Origin: CAIOZW01 sp049317725 | GTDB taxonomy: Bacteria; Acidobacteriota; Blastocatellia; RBC074 | Assembly: GCA_049317725.1 (NCBI GenBank) | Contig: JBMOHS010000108.1 | Span: forward strand, 1-13,710 | Length of the DNA stretch: 13,710 nucleotides | Direction: 5' to 3' | Shown here: piece after piece, positions 1-8,822 of the stretch | Layout: each line of letters starts with the position of its first letter | Position numbering within the stretch: the first letter of the stretch is position 1 | Made by a program: the position numbers and the translations under genes | Notes under the pieces: model-generated | Databases searched by the model: none | The model's input: only the letters and a program-made list of their open reading frames with translations | What the model was told of the DNA's origin: nothing

Positions 1-1682
<1,682 letters not shown>

Positions 1683-1713
1683 GGAGGGAGGCGCCGACGT
1701 TTCAATGAACGAA

Positions 1714-1765
1714 AGGGGCCAGGCCGAACGGGGAAGACCGCGTCGGCTTGGCCTCTCTTGCTTTT
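1714..1765 (+). terminator. Strong hairpin with U-rich tail between receptor and TPR gene
   Basis: The arm at 1714-1727 pairs with 1743-1756 over 14 positions: 12 Watson-Crick pairs and two G.U wobbles. The 15-nt loop contains a further CGG/CCG pairing (1729-1731 with 1738-1740). The stem runs into CTCTTGCTTTT, ending at 1765. This is the form of a Rho-independent terminator for the receptor transcript. It ends immediately before the GGGGGAGG ribosome binding site (1766-1773) of the next gene, so it could instead act as an attenuator that lowers expression of the TPR genes. Confidence 0.65.
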
Positions 1766-1780
1766 GGGGGAGGCCGACCG

Positions 1781-2827
1781 ATGGGCAAGGGAGAAGCGAT
1801 GATGGGAAGGGGATGGATGATCGCTGGGATCCTGTTCTGGGCGCTGTCGGGGATCGGATCGAATGGAGCTCTGGCCAGTGCCAAGACACAGGGCGGGTTG
1901 ACCCTCTTCGGAAGGGTTCACCTTCCGGATGGGCAGCCAGCCCCTCGAGTCAAGGTACGGGTCGAGGTGGTCAACGGATTTGCCCGGGAGGTCTTGACCG
2001 ACGATCAGGGAAATTATGAGTTTCGCGGAGTGGTCGCCGGCCGTTACCGGATGATGGCAAGCCACCCGAATCGGCCGGAGCTGGCCACCGAGCCCGCCGA
2101 GTCGGATTCGACCCGTTCCTATGCCAATCGGCTGCAGCTCGATCTCTATTTCCAGCTTTTGCAGGAGGCGACGCCGCCATCGATCCCCCCCGGAACGATC
2201 GATCTCCGCGAGATGAAGGGGGCAGCAGAGGTTCCAGCGGCCACCCGTAAGGCATGGCAGCAGGCGCGTCGCCATCTCGAAGCGCGCGAATGGGAGAAGG
2301 CGCGCCGGCAGTTGGATCGCGTCATCGAGCAGAGTCCGAGCTTCATCGAGGCCTGGATCGAACGCGGCCAGGTCGCGATCGAGCAGCAACGCCACGGGGA
2401 GGCCGCCCTGGACTTTGCCGAGGCCCTGCGGCTCGATCCACGCGTGGCGGCTGCTCACCGTGGGTTGGGGCTCTGCCTGTTGCAGGGGGGGCGCTTTGAG
2501 GAGGCGGTGGGCAGCCTCGAGCGGGCTTATGCGCTGGCTCCTGGGGACGCCCAGACGCTCCTCCTGCTGGGGTATGGCAATCTCTCCCTGACGCGCGTAG
2601 ACTTGGCCCGTCAATGCCTGGAAGAGGCACTGCGGCTGGATCCACGTGGGTCGTTGCGCGCCCACGTCTACCTGGGGCAGGTCAAGGCGCACGGGGGCGA
2701 CTTCGCTGGCGCGGTTGCCTCCCTCCGTCGCTATTTCGAGGCGGTGCCAATGCCGGTCGATGGCGTGCACCTCCGCGCCCTCGAGGCCGATTGGCAGCGC
2801 CGGGCGGCGGGCGGGTCTTCACGATAA
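1781..2827 (+). CDS. Exported protein with carboxypeptidase-regulatory-like domain and TPR repeats
   Basis: This is a 348-residue protein. ATG 1781 is chosen because GGGGGAGG (1766-1773) sits 7 nt upstream. ATG 1799, preceded by AAGGGAG, is a good alternative and gives a shorter signal-peptide n-region. Residues about 11-34 (hydrophobic MIAGILFWALSGIG, then ALASA) look like a cleaved signal peptide. Residues about 39-95 form a beta-sandwich of carboxypeptidase-regulatory type (LTLFGRVHLPDGQPAPRVKV, then TDDQGNYEFRGVVAGRYRM). Residues about 155-325 hold roughly five TPR motifs, for example HGEAALDFAEALRLDP and FEEAVGSLERAYALAP. The protein is likely periplasmic or surface-attached and a protein-protein scaffold; no catalytic motif is visible. 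The same type of regulatory domain is often N-terminal in Oar-like receptors, so the neighbour may share its assembly pathway, which is an inference. A second TPR gene follows after 38 nt, probably in the same transcript. Confidence 0.82.
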   Translation: MGKGEAMMGRGWMIAGILFWALSGIGSNGALASAKTQGGLTLFGRVHLPDGQPAPRVKVRVEVVNGFAREVLTDDQGNYEFRGVVAGRYRMMASHPNRPELATEPAESDSTRSYANRLQLDLYFQLLQEATPPSIPPGTIDLREMKGAAEVPAATRKAWQQARRHLEAREWEKARRQLDRVIEQSPSFIEAWIERGQVAIEQQRHGEAALDFAEALRLDPRVAAAHRGLGLCLLQGGRFEEAVGSLERAYALAPGDAQTLLLLGYGNLSLTRVDLARQCLEEALRLDPRGSLRAHVYLGQVKAHGGDFAGAVASLRRYFEAVPMPVDGVHLRALEADWQRRAAGGSSR

Positions 2828-2865
2828 CTCCCTGGCAGTGACGGCGAAACGAGAGGAGAGAAGGG

Positions 2866-3993
2866 ATGGGCGTCGGGATATTCCTGCTGTGGCTCGGCTT
2901 CTGGCTGGCCTCACCCCCGCAAGGAGAGGCGGAGAAGGCCCAATTTGCCCGGGCCGTCACACTCCAACAGGCGGGGCAGTTCGCGGAGGCGGCGGACGAG
3001 TATCGCTCGATCCTGACGCGCCGCCCGGACTGGCTCGAAGCGCGCGCCAATCTGGGCGTCGTCCTGGGGCGACTTGGACGCTACGAGGAGGCGGTGGCCG
3101 CCTATCAGGCAGCGATCGCGCTGGCCCCGACCATGGCGCCCATTCGCTACAATTTGGGCCTGCTCCACTATCGCCACGGCCAGCCGCAACGGGCAGCGGA
3201 GGTCTTGGCCGAAGCGGTCCAGCTGCGCCCTGACGCAGTCTCGATTCGCCAGTTGTATGGTCTCGCGCTGGTCGCCCTCGGGCAGGACGAGGCGGCGATC
3301 GAGCAGATCGCCCCAACCGTCAGCCAAGCCCCTCCGGATGCGGCGGTCCTCTACGGTCTCGGGCTCGCCCATCTCCGCCTGGGGCGGGCCGGCTTTCGCG
3401 CGGTGCTCGAACGCTTGGCGAGCTTTCCAGGGGGCAAGGCGGCGCTTCACTACCTCCAGGGGCAAGCCTTCTTTCGAGATCGCCAGTTTGAACAGGCGCT
3501 GGAGGAGTTGCGGCTGGCCGTGCAGGGCGATTCCGAACTGCCACGGCTCTCCTTCACCCTCGGCCTGACCTGTCTGCAACTTGGGAAGCCGCGCGAAGCG
3601 ATCCCGCCGCTGACGGAAGCGGTCGAGCGTGAGCCGGGGAATCTCGCGGCGCTCTACCATCTGGCTGACGCCTGTCAACGGGAGGGCAGGGAAGAGGAGG
3701 CGCTCTCGCGATTGGAGCAGGCCCTGCGGCTCGATCCGGACGCGGCGGAGGTGGAAGGGCTCAAGGGGCGCATTCTGCAGCGCCTCGGTCGGACAGCGGA
3801 GGCACTTGGCCCCCTGGAGCGGGCGGCGAGTCGTCGCCCAGACGATCCCGAACTGCGCTATGCCCTCGCGCGGCTCTATCAGCAACTCGGACGACGGACG
3901 GAGGCGGCCCGCGAGTTCGCCGCCGTCCAGCGGCTCAAGGCTGCCCAGCTCGAAGCCGACCGCCAAGCGACTCCCCGCTCCCCATCCCCTTGA
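2866..3993 (+). CDS. Exported tetratricopeptide-repeat protein
   Basis: The protein has 375 residues from ATG 2866, with GAGAGGAG at 2851-2858 as ribosome binding site. Residues 1-22 (FLLWLGFWLASPP, then QGEAEK) resemble a short signal peptide with a weakly charged n-region; an uncleaved anchor is also possible. From residue about 25 to 360 the chain is almost entirely TPR, about ten units. Clear examples are ARANLGVVLGRLGRYEEAV, IRYNLGLLHYRHGQPQRAAE, LAALYHLADACQREGREEEA and LRYALARLYQQLGRRTEAAR. The unit near residues 165-195 (GRAGFRAVLERLASFPGG) is degenerate. No enzymatic domain is seen, so a scaffold or adaptor in the envelope is the likely role. It is probably cotranscribed with the preceding TPR gene and converges on the FG-GAP/ASPIC gene, the two stop codons being one base apart. 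Confidence 0.82.
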   Translation: MGVGIFLLWLGFWLASPPQGEAEKAQFARAVTLQQAGQFAEAADEYRSILTRRPDWLEARANLGVVLGRLGRYEEAVAAYQAAIALAPTMAPIRYNLGLLHYRHGQPQRAAEVLAEAVQLRPDAVSIRQLYGLALVALGQDEAAIEQIAPTVSQAPPDAAVLYGLGLAHLRLGRAGFRAVLERLASFPGGKAALHYLQGQAFFRDRQFEQALEELRLAVQGDSELPRLSFTLGLTCLQLGKPREAIPPLTEAVEREPGNLAALYHLADACQREGREEEALSRLEQALRLDPDAAEVEGLKGRILQRLGRTAEALGPLERAASRRPDDPELRYALARLYQQLGRRTEAAREFAAVQRLKAAQLEADRQATPRSPSP

Positions 3994-4004
3994 ATCAACG
4001 ATTC
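3992..4004. terminator. Short inverted repeat covering both convergent stop codons
   Basis: GAATC (3992-3996) and GATTC (4000-4004) are a perfect 5-bp inverted repeat with a 3-nt spacer. It overlaps the TGA of the plus-strand TPR gene (3991-3993) and the TGA of the minus-strand FG-GAP gene (3995-3997). There is no T-run on either side. It is too short to be a confident terminator, but it is the only structure seen in this one-base gap. Confidence 0.25.
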
Positions 4005-5719
4005 GTCCGGTTCTCTCCCGCAGGCTCCCGCAAGGTGAGGAACTGGTTGACGGCCTGGCGGGGGAGCGTCTCGACCACTCCGCTCGGCCACTCGATCCGG
4101 ATCTCGTCGACGTGGGTGGCTGATCCAAGTCCGAAGTGGAGCCGCCTGTCCGAATGGGAGAGGTAGCTTCCTCCCGCCCGGACCTCGTCGACATAACGGC
4201 GTGTTCCCGCGCGGAGTGTGACGCGCGCTCCAATTGCGTTGCGGTTCGATCTCGTCCCCTCCAGCTTGAGGGTGAGCCAGCTCCCCGCCCGGTTCCCCCC
4301 CTCGTTGCGCAGGAGCATTGGAGATCCATCCAGCTCATTGACGAGAAGATCGAGGTCGCCGTCGTTGTCGTAGTCCCCCCAAGCGGCACCGCGCGACGCC
4401 CGTCGCTGCGCGAGGGCGGTGCTTCGCGACGCGCTCTCGTCGGCGAAGGTTCCATCTCCCCGGTTGCGGTAGAAGAGCTTCGGTTGCCGGTAGGCCCCCC
4501 CCGGAAATGCCCCTTCGACCTGGGGATAGACGTGCCCATTGACGACCAGCAGGTCGAGCCAGCCATCGTGGTCCGCATCGAAGAAGCTCGTCCCCCAGCC
4601 GACCAATGGGACGCTCCCTGCGGCGACCTGACTCGCCCGGGAGAGATCCGTGAAGACGCCGTCTCCCAGATTGCGGTAGAGCGTGTTGTACTGCTCCGCG
4701 AAGTTGGTGACGAAGAGGTCGATCCGCCCATCGCGATCATAATCGCCCAGCGCCACTCCCATGCAGCCCTGCTCTTGCCCGTTTTCATCGACGGCAAGAC
4801 CCGAGACCAGCCCCTCTTCGCGAAAGGTCCCGTCCCGGTTGTTGCGGTAGAAGTAGTTGGGCGTGGCATCGTTGGCGATGAAGAGGTCCGGCCACCCGTC
4901 CTCGTCAAGGTCGCTCCAGACGACCCCCAACCCATAATATCCGGCCGCGTCGTCGACCCCGGCTTGGGCCGAGACATTCGTGAAGGTCCCATCCCCGTTG
5001 TTACGGTAGAGGCTGTCTCCCGCGCCGGGCAGACCCCGCGGGCCACATTGGACGGAGAGGTTCTTGTATTGGCAGAGTGGCCCCTTGCCGAATTGGGGCA
5101 GGTCGTTGAGGGAAAATCCGACATAGTTGGTGACCGCCAAGTCAAGGTCACCGTCGCGGTCATAGTCGCCCCAGGCGGCGCCCGTCGAGAATCGGTCATC
5201 GCCGACCCCGGCCCGCTTGGTGACCTCCTCGAACGTCCCATTCCCCCGGTTGCGGTAGAGGCGGTTGGGGCCAAAGCAGGTGACGTAGAGGTCGTCCCAG
5301 CCGTCGTTGTCGTAATCGGCGACGGCGACTCCCATCGCCCAGCCCGGATCGGCAAGGCCAGCTGCGCTCGCCACCTCGCGGAACGTGCCATTTCCGAGAT
5401 TCCGGTAGAGCGCCGCCTTGGGGCGAGCCTTTCCCGCGAGGGCTCCCTCGACCGTCGAGGAGTTGAGCAGGTAGAGGTCGAGCCATCCATCCCGATCGAA
5501 ATCGAACATGGCGACTCCCCCACCCATGCTCTCGACGATGTACTTCTTCTCGGCGGCCGACTGGTGGACGAAGGTGAGGCCGGCTTCGCGCGTGACCTCG
5601 ATCAACTGGACGGCCCCTTGGCGGGGAGGCGCGGTCTGCTCGCCCGTCACTCCCCGCCATCCGAGCCCGGGCACCAGGAGCAGCCCCATCCAGCAGAGTC
5701 GTCGGAGTGCGGTCAGCAT
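3995..5719 (-). CDS. CRTAC1-type exported protein: FG-GAP/VCBS repeats plus ASPIC/UnbV domain
   Basis: The protein has 574 residues. ATG 5719 is chosen over upstream in-frame starts because a G-rich GGGGGGAG lies 7 nt before it and a signal peptide (LTALRRLCWMGLLLVPGLGW) begins there. Seven calcium-type DxDxDG motifs are visible at about residues 73, 135, 186, 270, 327, 381 and 450, for example DFDRDGWLD and DYDNDGDLD. Several are preceded by LYRN..GNGTF blades, as in an FG-GAP beta-propeller. Two cysteines near 216 and 225 lie in an insertion between blades. Residues about 498-565 (NAIGARVTLRAGTRRYVDEV, then LHFGLGSATHVDEIRIEWPSG) match the ASPIC/UnbV domain. This arrangement is typical of secreted CRTAC1-family proteins, which probably bind Ca2+ and act in adhesion or extracellular ligand binding; no substrate is known. 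It lies 32 nt downstream of glpK and converges on the TPR gene. Confidence 0.9.
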   Translation of the reverse strand: MLTALRRLCWMGLLLVPGLGWRGVTGEQTAPPRQGAVQLIEVTREAGLTFVHQSAAEKKYIVESMGGGVAMFDFDRDGWLDLYLLNSSTVEGALAGKARPKAALYRNLGNGTFREVASAAGLADPGWAMGVAVADYDNDGWDDLYVTCFGPNRLYRNRGNGTFEEVTKRAGVGDDRFSTGAAWGDYDRDGDLDLAVTNYVGFSLNDLPQFGKGPLCQYKNLSVQCGPRGLPGAGDSLYRNNGDGTFTNVSAQAGVDDAAGYYGLGVVWSDLDEDGWPDLFIANDATPNYFYRNNRDGTFREEGLVSGLAVDENGQEQGCMGVALGDYDRDGRIDLFVTNFAEQYNTLYRNLGDGVFTDLSRASQVAAGSVPLVGWGTSFFDADHDGWLDLLVVNGHVYPQVEGAFPGGAYRQPKLFYRNRGDGTFADESASRSTALAQRRASRGAAWGDYDNDGDLDLLVNELDGSPMLLRNEGGNRAGSWLTLKLEGTRSNRNAIGARVTLRAGTRRYVDEVRAGGSYLSHSDRRLHFGLGSATHVDEIRIEWPSGVVETLPRQAVNQFLTLREPAGENRTNR

Positions 5720-5742
5720 CGGCGATCTCCCCCCTCTCCCCA

Positions 5743-5760
5743 TCCCGCTCTCTAGCGGGA
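5743..5760 (-). other. 7-bp hairpin around the glpK stop codon
   Basis: TCCCGCT (5743-5749) and AGCGGGA (5754-5760) form a perfect 7-bp stem with a 4-nt loop. The glpK stop TAG (complement of 5752-5754) sits at the loop. No U-run follows on the minus strand; the G-rich ribosome binding site of the next gene comes about 16 nt later. It may be a weak U-less terminator, an RNA-processing or stability element, or chance. Confidence 0.35.
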
Positions 5761-7239
5761 GCGCCGCACGCGGGCCACCGCATCCTTCCAACCTTCATAG
5801 AGCCGGTCGCGCTGGCTGCGCTTCATCGTCGGCTCGAAGCGCTGTTCGACCTGCCATTGCTGCGCGATCTCTTTCGGGCTCTTCCAGAAGCCGACAGCGA
5901 GTCCGGCAAGGTAGGCCGCACCGAGGGCGGTCGTTTCCGTGATCACCGGGCGCACCACCGGAACACCCAGGATGTCGGCCTGGAACTGGCAGAGGAAGTT
6001 GTTGCGCGCTGCGCCGCCGTCGACCCGCAGCTCTTTGACCTTGAGGTCGGCGTCCTTCTCCATCGACTCGACGACATCGCGGGTCTGGTAGGCCATCGCC
6101 TCCAGCGCCGCGCGGACGATGTGGGCTCGCGTCACGCCCCGCGTCAGCCCGCTGATCGCCCCCCGCGCCTCTTGATCCCAATAAGGAGCGCCCAATCCGA
6201 CAAAGGCCGGCACGAAGTAGACGCCCTGGTTGTCCGGGACCGAGGTCGCGATCTCCTCCGTCTCCGGCGCGCTGGCCACCATCTGCAGCCCATCGCGCAG
6301 CCACTGGATCGCCGCTCCCGCAATGAAGACGCTCCCTTCGAGCGCGTACTCCGTCTTCTCCCCGACGCGCCACGCGACCGTCGTCAGCAGGCCCGACTTC
6401 GAGGCACGGGCGTGCTCTCCCGTGTTGAGCAGCAGGAAGCAGCCCGTGCCGTAGGTGTTCTTCATCATCCCCGGCTTGAAACAGGCCTGCCCGAAGAGCG
6501 CCGCCTGCTGATCCCCCGCGATGCCGGCAATTGGAATCGGTGCTCCAAAGAGGTCGGCCTCGGTCTCTCCCACCACCTCCGATGAGGCGGTCACCGTCGG
6601 CAGCAGCTCCGCCGGAATCTCCAGCCGCTTGAGAATCTGGTCGTCCCACCGCTCCTTGCGAATGTCGTAGAGCAGCGTCCGCGAGGCATTCGAGACGTCG
6701 GTGACGTGTGCTCTCCCCCCCGTCAAATGGTGGATCAACCAGGTGTCGACCGTCCCGAAGGCCAACTCGCCAGCCCGCGCCCGCTTGCGCGATCCCTTGA
6801 CGTGGTCGAGCAGCCACGCCAGCTTTGTTCCCGAGAAGTAGGCGTCGGTCACCAAGCCGGTCTTCCGCCGAATCACCCGGTCGAACTTCTCCTTCTTCAG
6901 CTCATCGCAGAGCGGAGCCGTCCGTCGACACTGCCAAACGATTGCGTTGTGGAGCGCCTGACCCGTCTCGCGCTCCCAGAGCAGCGTCGTCTCGCGCTGG
7001 TTGGTGATCCCCAGCGCGGCGACCTTCTCCGCGCCGATCCCCGTCTGATCAAGCAACCGCAGCACGCAATCCCGCTGGGATTGCCAGATCGCCACGGGAT
7101 CGTGCTCGACCCACCCCGCTTGCGGGTAGATCTGCGGAAATTCCTGCTGCGACATCCCGACGATCCCCCCCTCCCGATTGAAGAGGATCGCACGCGAGGA
7201 CGTCGTCCCCTGATCCAACGCCAGGATATAGTCTGCCAT
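5752..7239 (-). CDS. glpK: Glycerol kinase
   Basis: The protein has 495 residues, close to the 502 of E. coli GlpK. It phosphorylates glycerol to sn-glycerol 3-phosphate with ATP in the cytoplasm. ATG 7239 follows GGAGGAGG with a 6-nt gap. Family motifs are complete: phosphate-1 loop LALDQGTTSSRAILF at 6-20, first FGGY signature YFSGTKLAWL at 134-143, GIAGDQQAALFGQ with catalytic Asp243, NTYGTGCF at 261-268, second FGGY signature beginning GAISGL about 360, and LRVDGGAARNNF at 404-415. The loop before GIAGDQ (residues 219-238) lacks both the GGKG site used for fructose-1,6-bisphosphate inhibition in E. coli and the phosphorylatable His of Gram-positive enzymes. No glycerol facilitator or glpD gene is in the window. 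The downstream FG-GAP/ASPIC gene is probably in the same transcript. A candidate promoter lies about 100 nt upstream. Confidence 0.96.
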   Translation of the reverse strand: MADYILALDQGTTSSRAILFNREGGIVGMSQQEFPQIYPQAGWVEHDPVAIWQSQRDCVLRLLDQTGIGAEKVAALGITNQRETTLLWERETGQALHNAIVWQCRRTAPLCDELKKEKFDRVIRRKTGLVTDAYFSGTKLAWLLDHVKGSRKRARAGELAFGTVDTWLIHHLTGGRAHVTDVSNASRTLLYDIRKERWDDQILKRLEIPAELLPTVTASSEVVGETEADLFGAPIPIAGIAGDQQAALFGQACFKPGMMKNTYGTGCFLLLNTGEHARASKSGLLTTVAWRVGEKTEYALEGSVFIAGAAIQWLRDGLQMVASAPETEEIATSVPDNQGVYFVPAFVGLGAPYWDQEARGAISGLTRGVTRAHIVRAALEAMAYQTRDVVESMEKDADLKVKELRVDGGAARNNFLCQFQADILGVPVVRPVITETTALGAAYLAGLAVGFWKSPKEIAQQWQVEQRFEPTMKRSQRDRLYEGWKDAVARVRRSR

Positions 7240-7293
7240 GAGCTGCCTCCTCCGCTGTCCCTTGTTCGCTGATGCTGTTATGACGGATTGGAC

Positions 7294-7339
7294 TCTCCCC
7301 TTCGGTCCGCGACCGGCCCGGTTCACAGGCGAGGGGAGA
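7294..7339 (-). promoter_or_regulatory. Nested inverted repeats in the glpK leader
   Basis: TCTCCCCT (7294-7301) and AGGGGAGA (7332-7339) are perfect 8-bp complements. Between them lies a second dyad, ACCGG (7312-7316) and CCGGT (7318-7322), around a single base. If the candidate promoter is right, the outer repeat would fall at the very 5' end of the glpK mRNA. It could be an operator or a stabilising 5' stem-loop; the sequence does not decide. Confidence 0.35.
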
Positions 7340-7345
7340 GGCCTT

Positions 7346-7374
7346 ACTGTTTGCTCTTCCAGGCCATTTGTCAA
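7346..7374 (-). promoter_or_regulatory. Candidate sigma70-type promoter for glpK
   Basis: On the minus strand a perfect TTGACA -35 hexamer (complement of 7369-7374) is followed after 17 bp by AACAGT (complement of 7346-7351). That -10 matches three of six TATAAT positions, including the key A2 and T6. The predicted start is near 7339, about 100 nt before the glpK ATG. TTTGTCAAA, a 9-bp dyad, overlaps the -35 element. Confidence 0.4.
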
Positions 7375-7552
7375 ACCCACCCGTCCATTTTCTCCCCTCT
7401 GCCAGCCATGATAGGGTGAAATCTTCTTCTCTTCCTCGATCGTCAGCGACAACGAGTCTGCGAGAAGAGTGGGGGGGGCCGCGGAAGGTCCCTCGCCAAG
7501 GGAGAGCTGGACGTGGCGTGCCCGGGCGCACCCAACCTCGGAGTGGTGTTCG

Positions 7553-8779
7553 ATGACAAATCCGGTAGTTGGACTGGCAATCAGCGGGGCGGGAGCGGAA
7601 GACCTCCTCGTGACCCTCTTTCTGATGTTTGTCGCGGCCAAGGTCGCGGCAGAGATCTTCGAGCGGTTGAAGCAGCCGGCCGTGGCGGGCGAGATTCTCG
7701 CGGGAGTCATCATCGGGCCAAGCATGCTTCAGTGGGTCCAGCCCGGTGAGCTGACCAACGCCCTTGCCGAGATCGGCGTCATCTTCCTCCTCTTCCTCGT
7801 CGGATTGGAGACCAAGCCGGGGGACATCTTCCGGGTCGGAGGCCGGGCAGCCATCGTCGCAGTGCTCGGCGTCATCGTTCCCTTTCTCCTCGGCTACTGG
7901 ATGGCAGACCTCTGGGGACAACCCCGCATCGAATCGATCTTCATCGGTGCGGCGATGGTCGCCACCTCGGTCGGGATCACCGCGCGGGTTCTCGGCCAGA
8001 TGGGGCTGCTCCACCTCGATGTCAGTCGCATCATTCTCGGAGCAGCGGTCATCGACGACATCCTTGGGCTGCTCATCCTCGCCGTCGTCAGCAGCTTCGC
8101 CAAGGGCAATGTCGACTACACGCAAATTGCCGCGACCGCTGGACTGGCGATCGGCTTCACGGTCGTCATCATCCTGCTCGGAGCTCGCGCGGTCAATCGC
8201 ATCCGCCCGCGGGTCGAGCGGCTGCGCGTCAACCAATCCTATGTCGTCTTCGGCTTCGCCCTTTGCCTCGGCCTCGCGCTGGTTGCCCAGTACATCGGCG
8301 TCGCGGCGATCATCGGCGCTTTCCTCGCCGGCATGGCCATGTCGGAATCGGCCGAGGGGACCGATATGGGCCATCAGGCCGAAGCGGTGACAGAGTTTCT
8401 GCTCCCCTTCTTCCTCGCCAACATCGGCATGCAGCTCCAGCTCTCGGCGATCCTCAATCGGGGTACGTTGATCTTCGCCACGCTGGTGACCCTCCTGGCC
8501 GTCGCCTCGAAGATCCTTGGCTGCGGGTTTGGCGCGTGGACTCTCGGACGCCGCAAAGCCATGCAGGTCGGAATGGGCATGGTCCCGCGCGGCGAGGTCG
8601 GCATCGTCGTCGCCCAGATCGGTCTCGGCCTCGGGGCGATCGGGAACGAGGCCTTCGGTGTCGTCCTGATCATGGCGGTCGCGACGACCCTCATCGCCCC
8701 TCCCTTCCTTGTCTTGCTCTTCAAACAGGAACAGCGGATCCCGCCTGATCCGTCAGTCCCCATCTCCTCCCTCGGCTGA
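7553..8779 (+). CDS. CPA2-family cation/proton antiporter, membrane domain only
   Basis: The protein has 408 residues from ATG 7553. The ribosome binding site is weak (GGAG about 10 nt upstream), but the ATG fits the usual N-terminus of the family. The chain is hydrophobic throughout with about 12 membrane segments and matches Na_H_Exchanger. Visible hallmarks are the AVAGEILAGVIIGPSML loop at 43-59, consecutive aspartates AAVIDDILGL (Asp168/Asp169) where CPA2 antiporters carry their ion-binding pair, GAFLAGMAMS at 256-264, Lys320 in VASKILG, and PRGEVGIVVAQIGLGLG at 345-361. The Asp-Asp pair suggests an electrogenic NapA-like exchanger rather than a KefC-type channel. No TrkA-N or TrkA-C domain follows; the protein stops soon after the last helix. 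It probably exports Na+ or K+ for H+ at the inner membrane; which ion cannot be read from sequence. A 6-bp stem encloses its stop codon. Confidence 0.9.
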   Translation: MTNPVVGLAISGAGAEDLLVTLFLMFVAAKVAAEIFERLKQPAVAGEILAGVIIGPSMLQWVQPGELTNALAEIGVIFLLFLVGLETKPGDIFRVGGRAAIVAVLGVIVPFLLGYWMADLWGQPRIESIFIGAAMVATSVGITARVLGQMGLLHLDVSRIILGAAVIDDILGLLILAVVSSFAKGNVDYTQIAATAGLAIGFTVVIILLGARAVNRIRPRVERLRVNQSYVVFGFALCLGLALVAQYIGVAAIIGAFLAGMAMSESAEGTDMGHQAEAVTEFLLPFFLANIGMQLQLSAILNRGTLIFATLVTLLAVASKILGCGFGAWTLGRRKAMQVGMGMVPRGEVGIVVAQIGLGLGAIGNEAFGVVLIMAVATTLIAPPFLVLLFKQEQRIPPDPSVPISSLG

Positions 8780-8787
8780 GGCGAGGG
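8769..8787 (+). other. 6-bp hairpin around the antiporter stop codon
   Basis: CCCTCG (8769-8774) pairs perfectly with CGAGGG (8782-8787). The 7-nt loop contains the TGA stop at 8777-8779. No U-tract follows. It may be a U-less terminator or chance. Confidence 0.3.
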
Positions 8788-8822
8788 CTGATATCAAGTG
8801 GACGCAAGGTTCACGTGCACAT

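Larger units (their letters stand above)
7240..7552. other. Divergent intergenic region between glpK and the antiporter gene
   Basis: This 313-base stretch contains no convincing gene; frames that cross it are upstream extensions of glpK or the antiporter. It holds the glpK ribosome binding site, a candidate minus-strand promoter, nested inverted repeats in the glpK leader (7294-7339), a G-run of eight near 7471, and a small TCCCT/AGGGA stem (7489-7503). I see no good plus-strand promoter for the antiporter. Confidence 0.7.

Noticed and set aside
4200..5500. Recurring short words such as GGTAGAG as a DNA repeat array.
   Set aside because: They are the complement of the repeated LYRN codons in the FG-GAP blades, so they are explained by the protein repeats.
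2911..5523. An 870-codon open frame on the minus strand spanning both the TPR and FG-GAP genes.
   Set aside because: It is antisense to the second TPR gene and in a shifted frame over the FG-GAP gene. Its residues are a low-complexity R/S/T/G/P mix with no domain, while the other frames give clear TPR and FG-GAP motifs.
4136..5755. A 539-codon open frame on the plus strand.
   Set aside because: It is the mirror of the FG-GAP/ASPIC gene; its repeated D/V/I/E-rich text follows from the repeated DxDxDG blades on the other strand.
5752..7725. A longer glycerol kinase with about 160 extra N-terminal residues.
   Set aside because: The extension has no family match, crosses into the start of the divergent antiporter gene, and the ATG at 7239 has a strong ribosome binding site and the canonical N-terminus.
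7049..8374. A 441-codon open frame on the minus strand across the antiporter gene.
   Set aside because: It is a highly charged D/E/R shadow of a membrane protein gene and has no motif beyond the few residues shared in frame with glpK.
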